The position numbers and the translations under genes were made by a program. From assembly GCF_039652435.2 (NCBI RefSeq), contig NZ_CP190246.1, positions 682,001-746,000 of the forward strand: a stretch of DNA of 64,000 nt, in the 5' to 3' direction. This document shows positions 9,216-17,075 of the stretch, in pieces (within the stretch, counting starts at the first letter, position 1; every line of letters begins with the position of its first letter). Source of the DNA: Niabella insulamsoli. Lineage in GTDB: Bacteria; Bacteroidota; Bacteroidia; Chitinophagales; Chitinophagaceae. The notes beneath the pieces are model-generated. The model saw only the letters and a list, made by a program, of their open reading frames with translations. It was not told where the DNA came from and did not search any database.

Positions 9216-9908
9216 ATGAACAGAAGCATTTTTGTAGGGTGTGTCTTGTTGACTTTAACGATATCCAATGCGGTTTTTGCGCAGGACGATGAAGTAAAAG
9301 TTCGCAATGCCAATGAAGATCCTGAGCCTATTGAAGAAAAAGGGTTTAAAAAACATAATCTTTTTACCGGTGGCGGTGTTACGGCGTCTTTCTTTTCCGG
9401 CGGTTCTGTGTTGGGGGCCAGTCCGGTGCTTGGCTACAAGCTCAACGATTATTTCGATGCCGGTGTGGTGTTGAATTATGTGTACAATGGATCGCGCGAT
9501 GTTTATGAATATAACGATAAGTTGAGGCAGCATGTGTTCGGGCCTGGTGTTTTTGCACGTGCCTTCCCGGTGCCGTTCCTGTTTGCGCAGGCTCAGCTCG
9601 AACATAATTTTACAAATATCAATTACACGGGTTCCGGCTCTGCCCGCCCTGATGATAAGTATCGCGCCAGCGCTACCTCGTTGCTTTTGGGCGGCGGATT
9701 GTCTACCGGCCGGCAAAAGGGAGGAACGACCTTTTTTTATTTTTCAGTATTGGCCGATGTTTTAAAAGACGCGAACAGCCCTTATGTTGATGTGTCTTTC
9801 GATCCCAACAGCGGTGCGCGTCGCGTGCAGATCGTGCCCGTCATTAGAGCGGGTGTCAACGTGGGGTTATTTCAAAAAAGATATGGTGTTTACGACAATG
9901 ATTATTGA
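9216..9908 (+). CDS. Outer-membrane beta-barrel protein, unknown role
   Basis: 230 aa. MNRSIFVGCVLLTLTISNAV followed by FAQ is a signal peptide, which fixes the start at 9216 rather than the in-frame ATG at 9144. After an acidic linker, the mature part alternates short amphipathic strands (GGGVTASFFSGG, ASPVLGYKLNDYFDAGVVL, GPGVFARAFPVPFLFAQAQLE) and ends in aromatic-rich strands, consistent with a small 8-10 strand barrel. It has no specific family signature I can name. It lies 64 bp after the FAD oxidase and 19 bp before the next small ORF. Confidence 0.7.
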   Translation: MNRSIFVGCVLLTLTISNAVFAQDDEVKVRNANEDPEPIEEKGFKKHNLFTGGGVTASFFSGGSVLGASPVLGYKLNDYFDAGVVLNYVYNGSRDVYEYNDKLRQHVFGPGVFARAFPVPFLFAQAQLEHNFTNINYTGSGSARPDDKYRASATSLLLGGGLSTGRQKGGTTFFYFSVLADVLKDANSPYVDVSFDPNSGARRVQIVPVIRAGVNVGLFQKRYGVYDNDY

Positions 9909-9927
9909 TACTTTATAATAAGGCGCT

Positions 9928-10092
9928 ATGGGAGTACTTAAACAATTAGCCGAATATTTATTCCTGAAGAAAAAGGACCCGAACCGGCCGAAAAGCAGCT
10001 GGGTAGGTTATATGCACAATATCAACAGGATCAGCATTTTCCTGTTTATTATCTGCCTGATTATTTTGGCGATAAAATTACTGCGTAGCTGA
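9928..10092 (+). CDS. Small membrane protein, probable DUF6728
   Basis: 54 aa: a short cytoplasmic N-terminus with LFLKKKDPNRPKSSW, then one transmembrane helix (about 35-52, ISIFLFIICLIILAIKLL) and a basic end. Small single-pass proteins with a KKDPNRP motif followed by MHxINKIS are conserved across Bacteroidota and, as I recall, annotated DUF6728; function unknown. It is 19 bp downstream of the beta-barrel gene on the same strand. Its stop lies inside the 3' end of the convergent lpxB gene (15 nt overlap). Confidence 0.72.
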   Translation: MGVLKQLAEYLFLKKKDPNRPKSSWVGYMHNINRISIFLFIICLIILAIKLLRS

Positions 10093-11217
10093 GGCGATGA
10101 TGATAGCCGCTGCCTTCTCAGATGCCGCGCCTGCCGCGCTTAGCTTTGATTTCAATTCTTGATAATCGCTCTTTATCTGCTGCTTTTTTTCCGCATTGTT
10201 GAGTAAAAGACCGAGCTCGCCGGTGAGGTTTTTTACATTCATTTCGTCCTGGATCAGTTCCTTCACCACTTCCTTATCCATGATCAGGTTCACCAGGGAA
10301 ATATATTTGATGTTGATTACGCGTTTCGCAATTTGGTAACTGATGGCTGAGCCTTTATAACAAACCACTTCCGGAACTTCGAACAGCGCTGTTTCTAAAG
10401 TGGCTGTTCCAGAGGTAACTAGCGCTGCAGTGGATTGCAAAAGCAAATCGTAAGTGCGGTTGTTAACGATGCTTACATTTGGATAAGGACTTGTAAAGGT
10501 TTGATAAAAAGAGTGGTCTAAAGAAGGCGCCTGCGCGATCACGAATTGATGATCGGGAAAAGCTTTACTTACTTCCAGCATCACCGGCAGTTTTTTTTCA
10601 ATTTCCTGCTTGCGGCTTCCGGGAAGCAATGCTACCACCGGCTTTTGATTGACCGACCCGCTGGCGTCCCTGATCAATAGTTCATTATCGGCCGTTTGTT
10701 TTTTGGCTATCTCTTCCAACAGGGGATGGCCGACATAGGTTACGTCCCAATCCCATTTGTTTTTAAAATAATCTTTTTCGAAAGGTAAAATGACCAGCAT
10801 TTTATCAATGCATTGCTTCATCATTTTTACACGGTTCTCTTTCCATGCCCAAACCTGTGGTGAAATATAATACACTACTTTAATACCCTGCTGTTTCGCC
10901 CATTTGGCCATGCGCAGGTTAAAACCTGGATAGTCGATCAAGACCAACACATCGGGTTTGAAGCGCAGGATGTCTTCTTTACAAAACTTAAGGTTTTTAA
11001 GAATGGTACCCAGATTTTTGACTACTTCAATAAAACCCATAAAAGCCAGCTCGCGATAGTGCTTGACTAAGGCGCCGCCAGCGGCTGCCATCTTATCGCC
11101 GCCCCAGCAGCGAATAAGGCATTGAGGATCCTTTCCTTTTATGGCCGCGATCAGGTTGCCGCCATGCAGGTCGCCAGATGCTTCGCCCGCTATGATGTAA
11201 TATTTATTGATAGTAAT
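10078..11217 (-). CDS. lpxB: Lipid-A-disaccharide synthase, non-ATG start
   Basis: LpxB joins UDP-2,3-diacylglucosamine and lipid X to make the lipid A disaccharide at the inner membrane. The conserved N-terminus YYIIAGEASGDLHGGNLI is encoded, but upstream of the first ATG (11091). Reading back, the frame holds only TAA-AAA-GCA-ATT-ACT-ATC-AAT-AAA before YYII, so there is no ATG, GTG or TTG. Initiation must use ATT (11217-11215) or ATC (11211-11209), or the sequence has an error. Later motifs fit the family: PQVWAWKENRVK, LLPGSRKQEI and SGTATLETAL. It follows surE by 33 nt and is probably coupled to it. The 337-aa product from 11091 would lack the UDP-sugar fold start. Confidence 0.85.
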   Translation of the reverse strand: MTINKYYIIAGEASGDLHGGNLIAAIKGKDPQCLIRCWGGDKMAAAGGALVKHYRELAFMGFIEVVKNLGTILKNLKFCKEDILRFKPDVLVLIDYPGFNLRMAKWAKQQGIKVVYYISPQVWAWKENRVKMMKQCIDKMLVILPFEKDYFKNKWDWDVTYVGHPLLEEIAKKQTADNELLIRDASGSVNQKPVVALLPGSRKQEIEKKLPVMLEVSKAFPDHQFVIAQAPSLDHSFYQTFTSPYPNVSIVNNRTYDLLLQSTAALVTSGTATLETALFEVPEVVCYKGSAISYQIAKRVINIKYISLVNLIMDKEVVKELIQDEMNVKNLTGELGLLLNNAEKKQQIKSDYQELKSKLSAAGAASEKAAAIIIASATQ

Positions 11218-11250
11218 TGCTTTTTAAAAGTGGCCGTTCAAAATTCTAAG

Positions 11251-12099
11251 TTATTGTGACTTCGGCATTGATTTTTTTACAATTTTTTTGATTGGTTTTT
11301 TGACAGTGCGGTCGGGTTTTTCTTTCCACTGCTTTTCCAGTTTTTTCTTCAAAGCATAATCGGTCAAATCAAATTCGACAGGCACAATGCTCACGTAATT
11401 ATTGGCCAGCGCCCAGACATCGCTGTCACGCGCATTATCAAAGTTGACAAACTCTCCTGTGAGCCAATAGTATTTTTTGCCACTGGGATCTTTCCGCTCT
11501 AAAAAACTCTCTTTATATTTTGCGTAAGCCTGTTTACAAATTTTATATCCTTTGATTTCAGATAACGGGAAATCAGGGATGTTTACGTTTAATAAAATAT
11601 GTTTGGAAAGTTTGTCCTTCAGCATTTTTTCTGTCACCAGGCGCGCATAGTGTTGCGCTGCGGAAAAGTCGGCGTGCACACTGTAGTTCATCAACGAAAA
11701 GCCAACGGCCGGGATATTTTCAATCGCTGCTTCCATCGCTGCGGACATGGTTCCGGAGTAGATCACGTTTATACTGTGGTTCGGACCGTGGTTAATGCCG
11801 CTCAAACATAAGTCGGGCTTGCGGTGCAAAACCTTATCTACAGCGAGTTTTACGCAATCTACCGGGGTTCCTGAACAGGAGTATGCATCTATTTCGGGAA
11901 ATAACTCGGTTTTTTGTAATCGGAGCGGATGCCCGATGGTTATAGCGTGCCCCATGCCCGATTGCGGTTTGTCAGGGGCCACGATCACCACTTGCCCCAG
12001 GTCTTTCACCGCTTCGTATAGCGCTTTGATGCCCGGCGCCGTAATGCCATCATCATTAGTAATCAGGATAACTGGTTTGTTTTTCTTCGCTTTTGCCAT
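11251..12099 (-). CDS. surE: 5'/3'-nucleotidase SurE
   Basis: 282 aa. TNDDGITAPGI (14-24) gives the metal-binding Asp pair D16/D17, PDKPQSGMGHAI carries the metal-ligand Ser (S47), and SGINHGPN (100-107) contributes N103. These are the full SurE metal site. The enzyme dephosphorylates nucleoside 5'- or 3'-monophosphates. The C-terminal ~25 residues are a lysine-rich extension (KKPIKKIVKKSMPKSQ), probably disordered. surE-lpxB is a recurrent Bacteroidota pair. Confidence 0.93.
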   Translation of the reverse strand: MAKAKKNKPVILITNDDGITAPGIKALYEAVKDLGQVVIVAPDKPQSGMGHAITIGHPLRLQKTELFPEIDAYSCSGTPVDCVKLAVDKVLHRKPDLCLSGINHGPNHSINVIYSGTMSAAMEAAIENIPAVGFSLMNYSVHADFSAAQHYARLVTEKMLKDKLSKHILLNVNIPDFPLSEIKGYKICKQAYAKYKESFLERKDPSGKKYYWLTGEFVNFDNARDSDVWALANNYVSIVPVEFDLTDYALKKKLEKQWKEKPDRTVKKPIKKIVKKSMPKSQ

Positions 12100-12311
12100 A
12101 GTAGCAAATGTAGCTGAAAGTTGAAAAGTTAAAAAGTTTATGTGAAGACGCCGAAGCGATCTCCTCCAACAGATCAGCGTTTCAACTTTAATTTTTTGCT
12201 TTCATTTCCTAATAATTTGATAAAATAAAAATTACCGCAACCGATCCGAAATGGTCCTTCGTCTAATAACAAAGCGCTTCTACATTATTAAAGTTATTAA
12301 ATCTATAAGCC

Positions 12312-12839
12312 ATGAAAAAGTTTACTATCGTTGCGTTAGTTCTTGTTGGATTTGCTTTTTCGCAACAGGCCGCTGCTCAGGTTCGCGTCAATATCAATAT
12401 CGGTAATCAGCCCGGCTGGGGACCTGTGGGATATAATTATGCACGGTATTATTATTTGCCTGAAGCCAATGCTTATTACGACGTGAATGCCGCCCGGTTT
12501 ATGTATTTGCAGCGGGGCCGGTGGGTTACATCAAGATATCTGCCTTCTGCCTATCGGGGTGTCAATCTTTATAACACCTATAAAGTAGTTGTGAACCGGA
12601 GCTATGCGCCGTATCGCGACAACCGAAGCGACTGGATGCGCTATGGTAAATACAGGAGTTTTCATAATCAATCGATCATCCGCGACAGCCGCGATTACAG
12701 GTATTATGAAAGCCGTTATCATCCTAAGCATAAAGAATGGAAAGGCAACAGATACGACAAGTATGATCGCGACCGGCACCGGAAAGATCATGATCGGAGA
12801 GATCGGGATCGGAGAGATCGGGATCGCGGGCGCAGGTAG
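12312..12839 (+). CDS. Secreted Tyr/Arg/Asp-rich protein, unknown
   Basis: 175 aa with a signal peptide (MKKFTIVALVLVGFAFS to QQAAAQ). The mature part is rich in Tyr, Arg and Asn (GYNYARYYYLPEANAYYDVN) and ends in an Arg/Asp tract (HDRRDRDRRDRDRGRR) built from a 15-nt repeat at 12793-12829. Similar small secreted proteins with a W-x-Y-L-P core occur in Bacteroidota, but I cannot name a function. It stands alone, with a 212-bp upstream gap and a strong terminator just downstream. Confidence 0.7.
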   Translation: MKKFTIVALVLVGFAFSQQAAAQVRVNINIGNQPGWGPVGYNYARYYYLPEANAYYDVNAARFMYLQRGRWVTSRYLPSAYRGVNLYNTYKVVVNRSYAPYRDNRSDWMRYGKYRSFHNQSIIRDSRDYRYYESRYHPKHKEWKGNRYDKYDRDRHRKDHDRRDRDRRDRDRGRR

Positions 12840-12857
12840 TCCGCAATAAAAAAGGTT

Positions 12858-12883
12858 AAAGCCATCAGCAGATGGCTTTTTTT
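12858..12883 (+). terminator. Rho-independent terminator
   Basis: AAAGCCATC, loop AGCA, GATGGCTTT, then a T run to 12883. A perfect 9-bp stem 18 bp after the stop at 12839. Confidence 0.85.
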
Positions 12884-12928
12884 GTGGAACGGGATTTTTA
12901 CTTTTCTTTGTAGTTCAAAGCGCTTTTT

Positions 12929-13561
12929 ATGAATGAAAATATTAGGGAGGATTTGCAGCACATCAGAAAAATGATGGAGCAATCTTCTCGGTTTATCTCG
13001 CTGAGTGGTATGTCGGGCGTTGTGGCCGGCATTATCGCCATTATTGGGGCCGGGGTGGCCTACTTTATTTACGATGCTGACGGTAGTAATTACATGGTCG
13101 GGTTTCCCGAGATGTATAATCGCCAGATGATAAGCCGGCTGGTCATTTTGGCCCTTCTTGTTTTAGCCGGGGCGCTTACTTCTGGCATTCTTTTCACCGT
13201 GAAAAACAGCAAAAGAAAGGGATTGAAAATATGGACGGCTACCACCCGTCAGCTACTCTTATCCTTGGCCGTTCCGTTGATAGCGGGAGGGTTATTTTGC
13301 ATTGCATGTTTGTATCAGCATTATTTCACTATTGTGGCGCCGGCAACACTCGTCTTTTACGGGCTGGCGCTGGTAAATGCTGCGCGGTATACGTATTCGG
13401 ATATACAGAACCTTGGCTATTGCGAAATTTTATTGGGTATTGTAGCGTTATTTATACCCGGATATACGCTGTTTTTTTGGGCCCTCGGTTTTGGCGTTTT
13501 GCATATTGTCTACGGCCTGGTTATGTATCGAAAATATGAAAAGAAAGAGGACCTGAATTAG
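12929..13561 (+). CDS. Integral membrane protein, unknown
   Basis: 210 aa with a cytoplasmic N-terminal helix (MNENIREDLQHIRKMMEQSS) and about six hydrophobic segments: roughly 27-47, 70-93, 108-128, 132-150, 160-178 and 180-198. There is no catalytic motif. The gene is followed 8 bp later by a small winged-helix regulator, a pairing repeated in Bacteroidota where the membrane protein is probably the regulated partner (inference). Confidence 0.7.
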   Translation: MNENIREDLQHIRKMMEQSSRFISLSGMSGVVAGIIAIIGAGVAYFIYDADGSNYMVGFPEMYNRQMISRLVILALLVLAGALTSGILFTVKNSKRKGLKIWTATTRQLLLSLAVPLIAGGLFCIACLYQHYFTIVAPATLVFYGLALVNAARYTYSDIQNLGYCEILLGIVALFIPGYTLFFWALGFGVLHIVYGLVMYRKYEKKEDLN

Positions 13562-13569
13562 CAATTGAA

Positions 13570-13860
13570 ATGAGCCTGATCAATCAGTTAAATAAAGATT
13601 TTGAAAGCAGGGTGCGGCTGGGTATCATGTCGGTGCTGGTGGTAAATGCCTGGGTCGATTTTTTGGAGATGAAGGAGCACCTGCAGGTCACCGACGGTAA
13701 TCTGGCGAGCCATATCAACGCGCTGGAGCAAAAAAAATACGTGGAAGTAAAAAAGGAATTTGTAGGGAAGAAAACCAAAACATCTTATAAAATTACCAAA
13801 CAGGGCAGGCAGGCTTTTGAGGCGCATATTAACGCGCTGGAAAAATTGTTGAAAGGATAG
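13570..13860 (+). CDS. Winged-helix transcriptional regulator
   Basis: 96 aa, a single winged HTH of the HTH_27/MarR-like type. VRLGIMSVLVVNAWVDF is helix 1, LQVTDGNLASHINALEQKKY is the recognition helix region, and KTKTSYKITKQGRQAFEAH is the wing plus dimer helix. No ligand domain is present. It is co-transcribed with the upstream membrane protein and probably regulates its own operon. Confidence 0.85.
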   Translation: MSLINQLNKDFESRVRLGIMSVLVVNAWVDFLEMKEHLQVTDGNLASHINALEQKKYVEVKKEFVGKKTKTSYKITKQGRQAFEAHINALEKLLKG

Positions 13861-13888
13861 CAGGTATTTGAGATGCAGCCTTAAAAAA

Positions 13889-14377
13889 TTATTGCACGAC
13901 TTTATTGGCGCAGCTCGAACTTGCAAAAGCTTCAGGCTTGGCCTTAAAAGAAAAGCCCATGCCGGTGATATAACCGATGGCTTCTTTTAATGCAGCATTG
14001 CTTTTATAAGCCGGGCTTGTATTGATATCTACGTGAACTTCCATGTCCACTTTATGATTGGTAAAAACATTGCTGAGGTGGTAAGCGATTTCAATGCTTT
14101 TAGAAACTTCGGTCATCATGCGTTGCTTGATGCTCATTTTTTCGCGCGTGGTTTCGTTATTTAAAAACATAAAAGCGCCGCGGCCTTTTCTTACAAAAAC
14201 AATAACGGTAGCAAATTCTGTGTGGGCGCCCTTCACCTGGCTGTCGGTGCCGATACACACTTTTAGCGAGTGGCCGAGTTCTTTTTCGCGGAGCAGTGCG
14301 CCATGTACTTCATCTTCTATGTAGTTTCTAAGGTACTCTCCGGTCAGTTTTCTCCATTGTTTTGTTTGATATTGCAT
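13889..14377 (-). CDS. RNase H-like YkuK family protein
   Basis: 162 aa. KVCIGTDSQVKG (39-50) and the following strands up to MEVHVDINTSPAYKSN are the DUF458/YkuK core, an RNase H-like fold. The acidic residues D45, D115 and D117 could bind metal. YkuK family function is not established. The C-terminus (SSSCANKVVQ) is Cys/Ser rich. The gene is convergent with the wHTH gene, 28 bp away. Confidence 0.82.
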   Translation of the reverse strand: MQYQTKQWRKLTGEYLRNYIEDEVHGALLREKELGHSLKVCIGTDSQVKGAHTEFATVIVFVRKGRGAFMFLNNETTREKMSIKQRMMTEVSKSIEIAYHLSNVFTNHKVDMEVHVDINTSPAYKSNAALKEAIGYITGMGFSFKAKPEAFASSSCANKVVQ

Positions 14378-14695
14378 GGGATAAGCGTTTCCTTCGTTTT
14401 TTATAGTTGATGCCCGTCTAAACGAACGGGCAAAAAATGCATCAGGATAGTCGCCGCCTCAATGATCTGCTTACACAAGGATTATTTCACAACATTATTA
14501 TTTATTCTTAAAAGAATACAAATAAACTTATGCACAGTATGTGAATGATGCGCCTTGCAGGTGGACTCGTTCATCTTATTCAACCTACAAATTAGGGAAC
14601 TTTCTTTCGGCGCGGTATTAAGATTGTGTTATGATGCGGATGGAGGAAGCTGCCGCGTTTAAATTTATTCATTAGAATCAATGGCTCCGTCTGGT
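14378..14695. other. Intergenic, no gene seen
   Basis: About 320 bp between the radical SAM stop and the YkuK-like start, both on the minus strand. It holds one short inverted repeat (GCCCGT/ACGGGC, 14412-14431) in the leader of the YkuK-like gene, without a T tract. A 30-codon minus ORF is present but has no supporting ribosome site. Confidence 0.5.
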
Positions 14696-15805
14696 TTAAA
14701 ATAATGTAAACTGTTGCCCCGGCCTCTTAAAACTACTGAGATTTAGACCCGTGCGGCCTTCATTCATGTTATATATTTTCCCGTATTTGGCATATTGCTG
14801 GGCCACCATTTCCGCAATGCTGCCTTCGCCCCGCATACGCAGGCCCCAGCGGCTATCGTTAACTTTTCCGTTGTGGCTTTGTTCTATGAGATGCCAGATT
14901 TTATCGGCTCTGTCCGGAAAATTTTTGTATAGCCAATCATGAAACAGAAATTTGATTGCGCCATTAAGCCGTATAAATGTATAAGCTGTGAATGTGGCGC
15001 CTGCTTCGGATGCGGCTTTCATGATGCGTTGCATTTCATGATCGTTGAGGCCCGGAATCATGGGTCCCATCATAACGCCCATATTAACACCTGCCTTACT
15101 CAATTCCTCAATCACTTTCAAGCGCTGCGAGGCGGTGGTGGTGCGCGGTTCCATCACGCGGCGAAGGTCTTCGTTAAACGAGGTAATGGATACCATCGCT
15201 CTTACGAGGTTTTTCTGCGCCATTTCCTGCAGCACATCTTTATCATTTAAAATCGCGGCATTTTTAGTGAGAATACCAACGGGCTGATTGAATTCATTAC
15301 AAACCTGGAGCAGGCTGCGCGTCAATCTATATTTCCGCTCTGCCGGTTGATAGCAATCGGTGTTGCCGCTCAACATGATGGGCATTACTTCCCACCGCGG
15401 ATGCATCAATTGTTTTCTTAATAACTGAGGCGCATTGGTTTTAACGATTATTTTTTGTTCAAAATCGACACCGGCGCTGTAACCCCAGTATTCATGAACG
15501 TTTCGCGCATAGCAGTAAATACATCCATGCTCGCAACCGGCATAGGCGTTCATGCTGTAGGCCATTCCTACATCAGGACTGTCGACTTTGTTGACGATCG
15601 TTTTCGCCTGTTGCTCGATATACTGGGTAGCGATATTGGGCTTGCTCCAGTCATCGATTCCTTCAATATGTTCCTGCACCTGCTCGTTCTTTGAAAACCG
15701 GTTCCGGGTGTTGATTTGAGCACCACGGCCCTGTAAATATGGAGTAGCATCATCTTTTTTTGTGATGGATACTTTGAAATGATCCTGCTTTAGTTTTCTT
15801 TCCAT
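14696..15805 (-). CDS. PA0069 family radical SAM protein
   Basis: 369 aa. CEHGCIYCYAR at 91-101 is the C-x3-C-x2-C cluster site (C91, C95, C98) for a 4Fe-4S centre that cleaves S-adenosylmethionine. The N-terminal GRGAQINTRNRF and later MLSGNTDCYQPAERKYRLTR and GVMMGPMIPGLND match the PA0069/SplB-like group. The reaction is unknown. In Bacteroidota this family is often found near DNA-damage genes (imuAB/dnaE2), which are absent here. It is 33 bp downstream of a 2H phosphoesterase and probably in one operon, under a promoter with a striking palindrome at 16461-16481. Confidence 0.9.
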   Translation of the reverse strand: MERKLKQDHFKVSITKKDDATPYLQGRGAQINTRNRFSKNEQVQEHIEGIDDWSKPNIATQYIEQQAKTIVNKVDSPDVGMAYSMNAYAGCEHGCIYCYARNVHEYWGYSAGVDFEQKIIVKTNAPQLLRKQLMHPRWEVMPIMLSGNTDCYQPAERKYRLTRSLLQVCNEFNQPVGILTKNAAILNDKDVLQEMAQKNLVRAMVSITSFNEDLRRVMEPRTTTASQRLKVIEELSKAGVNMGVMMGPMIPGLNDHEMQRIMKAASEAGATFTAYTFIRLNGAIKFLFHDWLYKNFPDRADKIWHLIEQSHNGKVNDSRWGLRMRGEGSIAEMVAQQYAKYGKIYNMNEGRTGLNLSSFKRPGQQFTLF

Positions 15806-15838
15806 GATTTGTTCCTTGAGGTTTAGAAAAAAAGTTTT

Positions 15839-16447
15839 TTAGAAAAGGGCAGCCTGTGAAGCGCGATGAATTGAATGTTGAAACTCGAATCTTTCGATTA
15901 GCTTATATGGGTCGGCGTCGGAGGACTTTCGGAGCAGTATCATAGAGCTTGCGATAAACCTGCCCGAAAAGTTTTGATGTTGATAGGCAAGCCAACCCTG
16001 TTCATATTGCCAGGGCTTCAGCTTTCGGGCGATAGTAATATGTGGCTCCAAAATAAAATGAGGTTTATTGTCTTTATCCAATTTCAGTTGCCGTTGAAGC
16101 TCAGTTCTGATTGTTTTTACAGTGCTTTGAAAACCTGTTTTGGACGACACGTTGAGATAAATAGTATGAGTTGGAAAACTGCCATAACCGTTCAAATCTA
16201 TTGAAATAGGAGCGAGTTGCATCGCTACGGATCGAAGCCTTTGGCAGATGCGGCTTTCGAAACTTGTATATTGCCGGTATCTTACCAGTGTCAAATGTGG
16301 CTTGCCTTTTACGGCTTCGGAGGCCTTAAATCGCTCAGCAAATTGTAGCTTAACATCGCTTATAGCTTCGCGCAAATCTTTGCGCGGCTCAATCAGCAAA
16401 AAATAATCGGCAACGGCGGGTTGTTGAATAAATGGACCAGAAGACAT
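15839..16447 (-). CDS. 2'-5' RNA ligase family (2H phosphoesterase)
   Basis: 202 aa from the chosen ATG. Two H-x-T motifs, PHLTLVRY and PHITIARK, are the paired catalytic motifs of the 2H phosphoesterase superfamily, 85 residues apart as usual for LigT/ThpR-like proteins. Likely acts on 2',3'-cyclic or 2'-5' phosphodiester bonds in RNA. An in-frame TTG at 16471 would add 8 residues, but it lies inside the promoter palindrome, so the ATG at 16447 is preferred. First gene of the operon with the radical SAM protein. Confidence 0.85.
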   Translation of the reverse strand: MSSGPFIQQPAVADYFLLIEPRKDLREAISDVKLQFAERFKASEAVKGKPHLTLVRYRQYTSFESRICQRLRSVAMQLAPISIDLNGYGSFPTHTIYLNVSSKTGFQSTVKTIRTELQRQLKLDKDNKPHFILEPHITIARKLKPWQYEQGWLAYQHQNFSGRFIASSMILLRKSSDADPYKLIERFEFQHSIHRASQAALF

Positions 16448-16460
16448 ATTAGCTAATTTA

Positions 16461-16481
16461 TTTAGTATCAAAAATACTAAA
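16461..16481 (-). promoter_or_regulatory. Operator palindrome over a -7 box
   Basis: TTTAGTAT, spacer CAAAA, ATACTAAA: a perfect 8-bp inverted repeat. Read on the minus strand it contains TATTTTTG (16476-16469), an exact match to the Bacteroidota -7 box TAnnTTTG, 22 bp before the ATG of the 2H phosphoesterase gene. A dimeric repressor bound here would block the promoter directly. Confidence 0.6.
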
Positions 16482-16565
16482 AATTTTAGTTTAAATAATT
16501 TTTTGTTTTTTCGTCAATTGGTTATATATTAGATTTTTATTTAACCTTTTTAAAACACTAACTGT

Positions 16566-17075
16566 ATGAGAAAAATCTCCCCAAACGCCGTGGTGCTATT
16601 ACTGCTTTTTATTATTTCTTTGATAAGTTGTAAAAAAACGTATGATTCAAATGCGGAACTAACCATTCCTGGCGACGCAATTGGTATCGAGAAGAAAATC
16701 GGATTAAAATTATTAGCTGCTGCAAGAGGAGTTGATATTAGGGCTGAATTGATGACGCAATCAATCGCTAACTCAGAAAAGACAGATTATCATATTAAGC
16801 TAAATGAACTTGTTTCGCAACGTTCTGTTAGTAAAAATGCAATTTTACCAAGAAGTGTAATTGCTTCTGATATTCGTGACCTTTCAGCATTAAGCGGTGC
16901 TTTACAGAATATTAAAAATGGAAATAGCCCTGTGATCTTCTACCCTCGTTCGGAAGTAATGCAGCATCGAATCAATCGTGCTAAAAACAACGCTGCATTA
17001 GGGTTTGCTAAAATATCTATCAGCGATGTGAAGCAAGCCTTAGAGGTAATAAGACCCAAACCCGGTCGGTTGTAA
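16566..17075 (+). CDS. Lipoprotein, unknown function
   Basis: 169 aa. The N-terminus ends in a lipobox (IISLISC, Cys22), so it should be lipidated and anchored in the envelope. The rest is polar and helical (DIRDLSALSGALQNIKNG, RSEVMQHRINRAKNNAALGFAK) without a domain I recognise. Its stop codon overlaps the start of the next gene as TAATG, so the two are either translationally coupled or one protein split by a frameshift. Confidence 0.65.
   Translation: MRKISPNAVVLLLLFIISLISCKKTYDSNAELTIPGDAIGIEKKIGLKLLAAARGVDIRAELMTQSIANSEKTDYHIKLNELVSQRSVSKNAILPRSVIASDIRDLSALSGALQNIKNGNSPVIFYPRSEVMQHRINRAKNNAALGFAKISISDVKQALEVIRPKPGRL

Noticed and set aside
12531..12791. Hydrophobic minus-strand ORF opposite the Tyr/Arg-rich protein
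   Set aside because: Its apparent membrane character comes from the antisense of Tyr/Asp/Arg codons.
14412..14431. Terminator
   Set aside because: Six-bp arms GCCCGT/ACGGGC but no T tract after the stem on the transcribed strand.
14480..14580. 30-codon minus ORF between the radical SAM and YkuK-like genes
   Set aside because: No ribosome site, no promoter fit, unlikely composition (many His and Asn); not called a gene.
16469..16471. TTG start for the 2H phosphoesterase
   Set aside because: Lies inside the promoter -7 box and palindrome; the ATG at 16447 fits the transcript.
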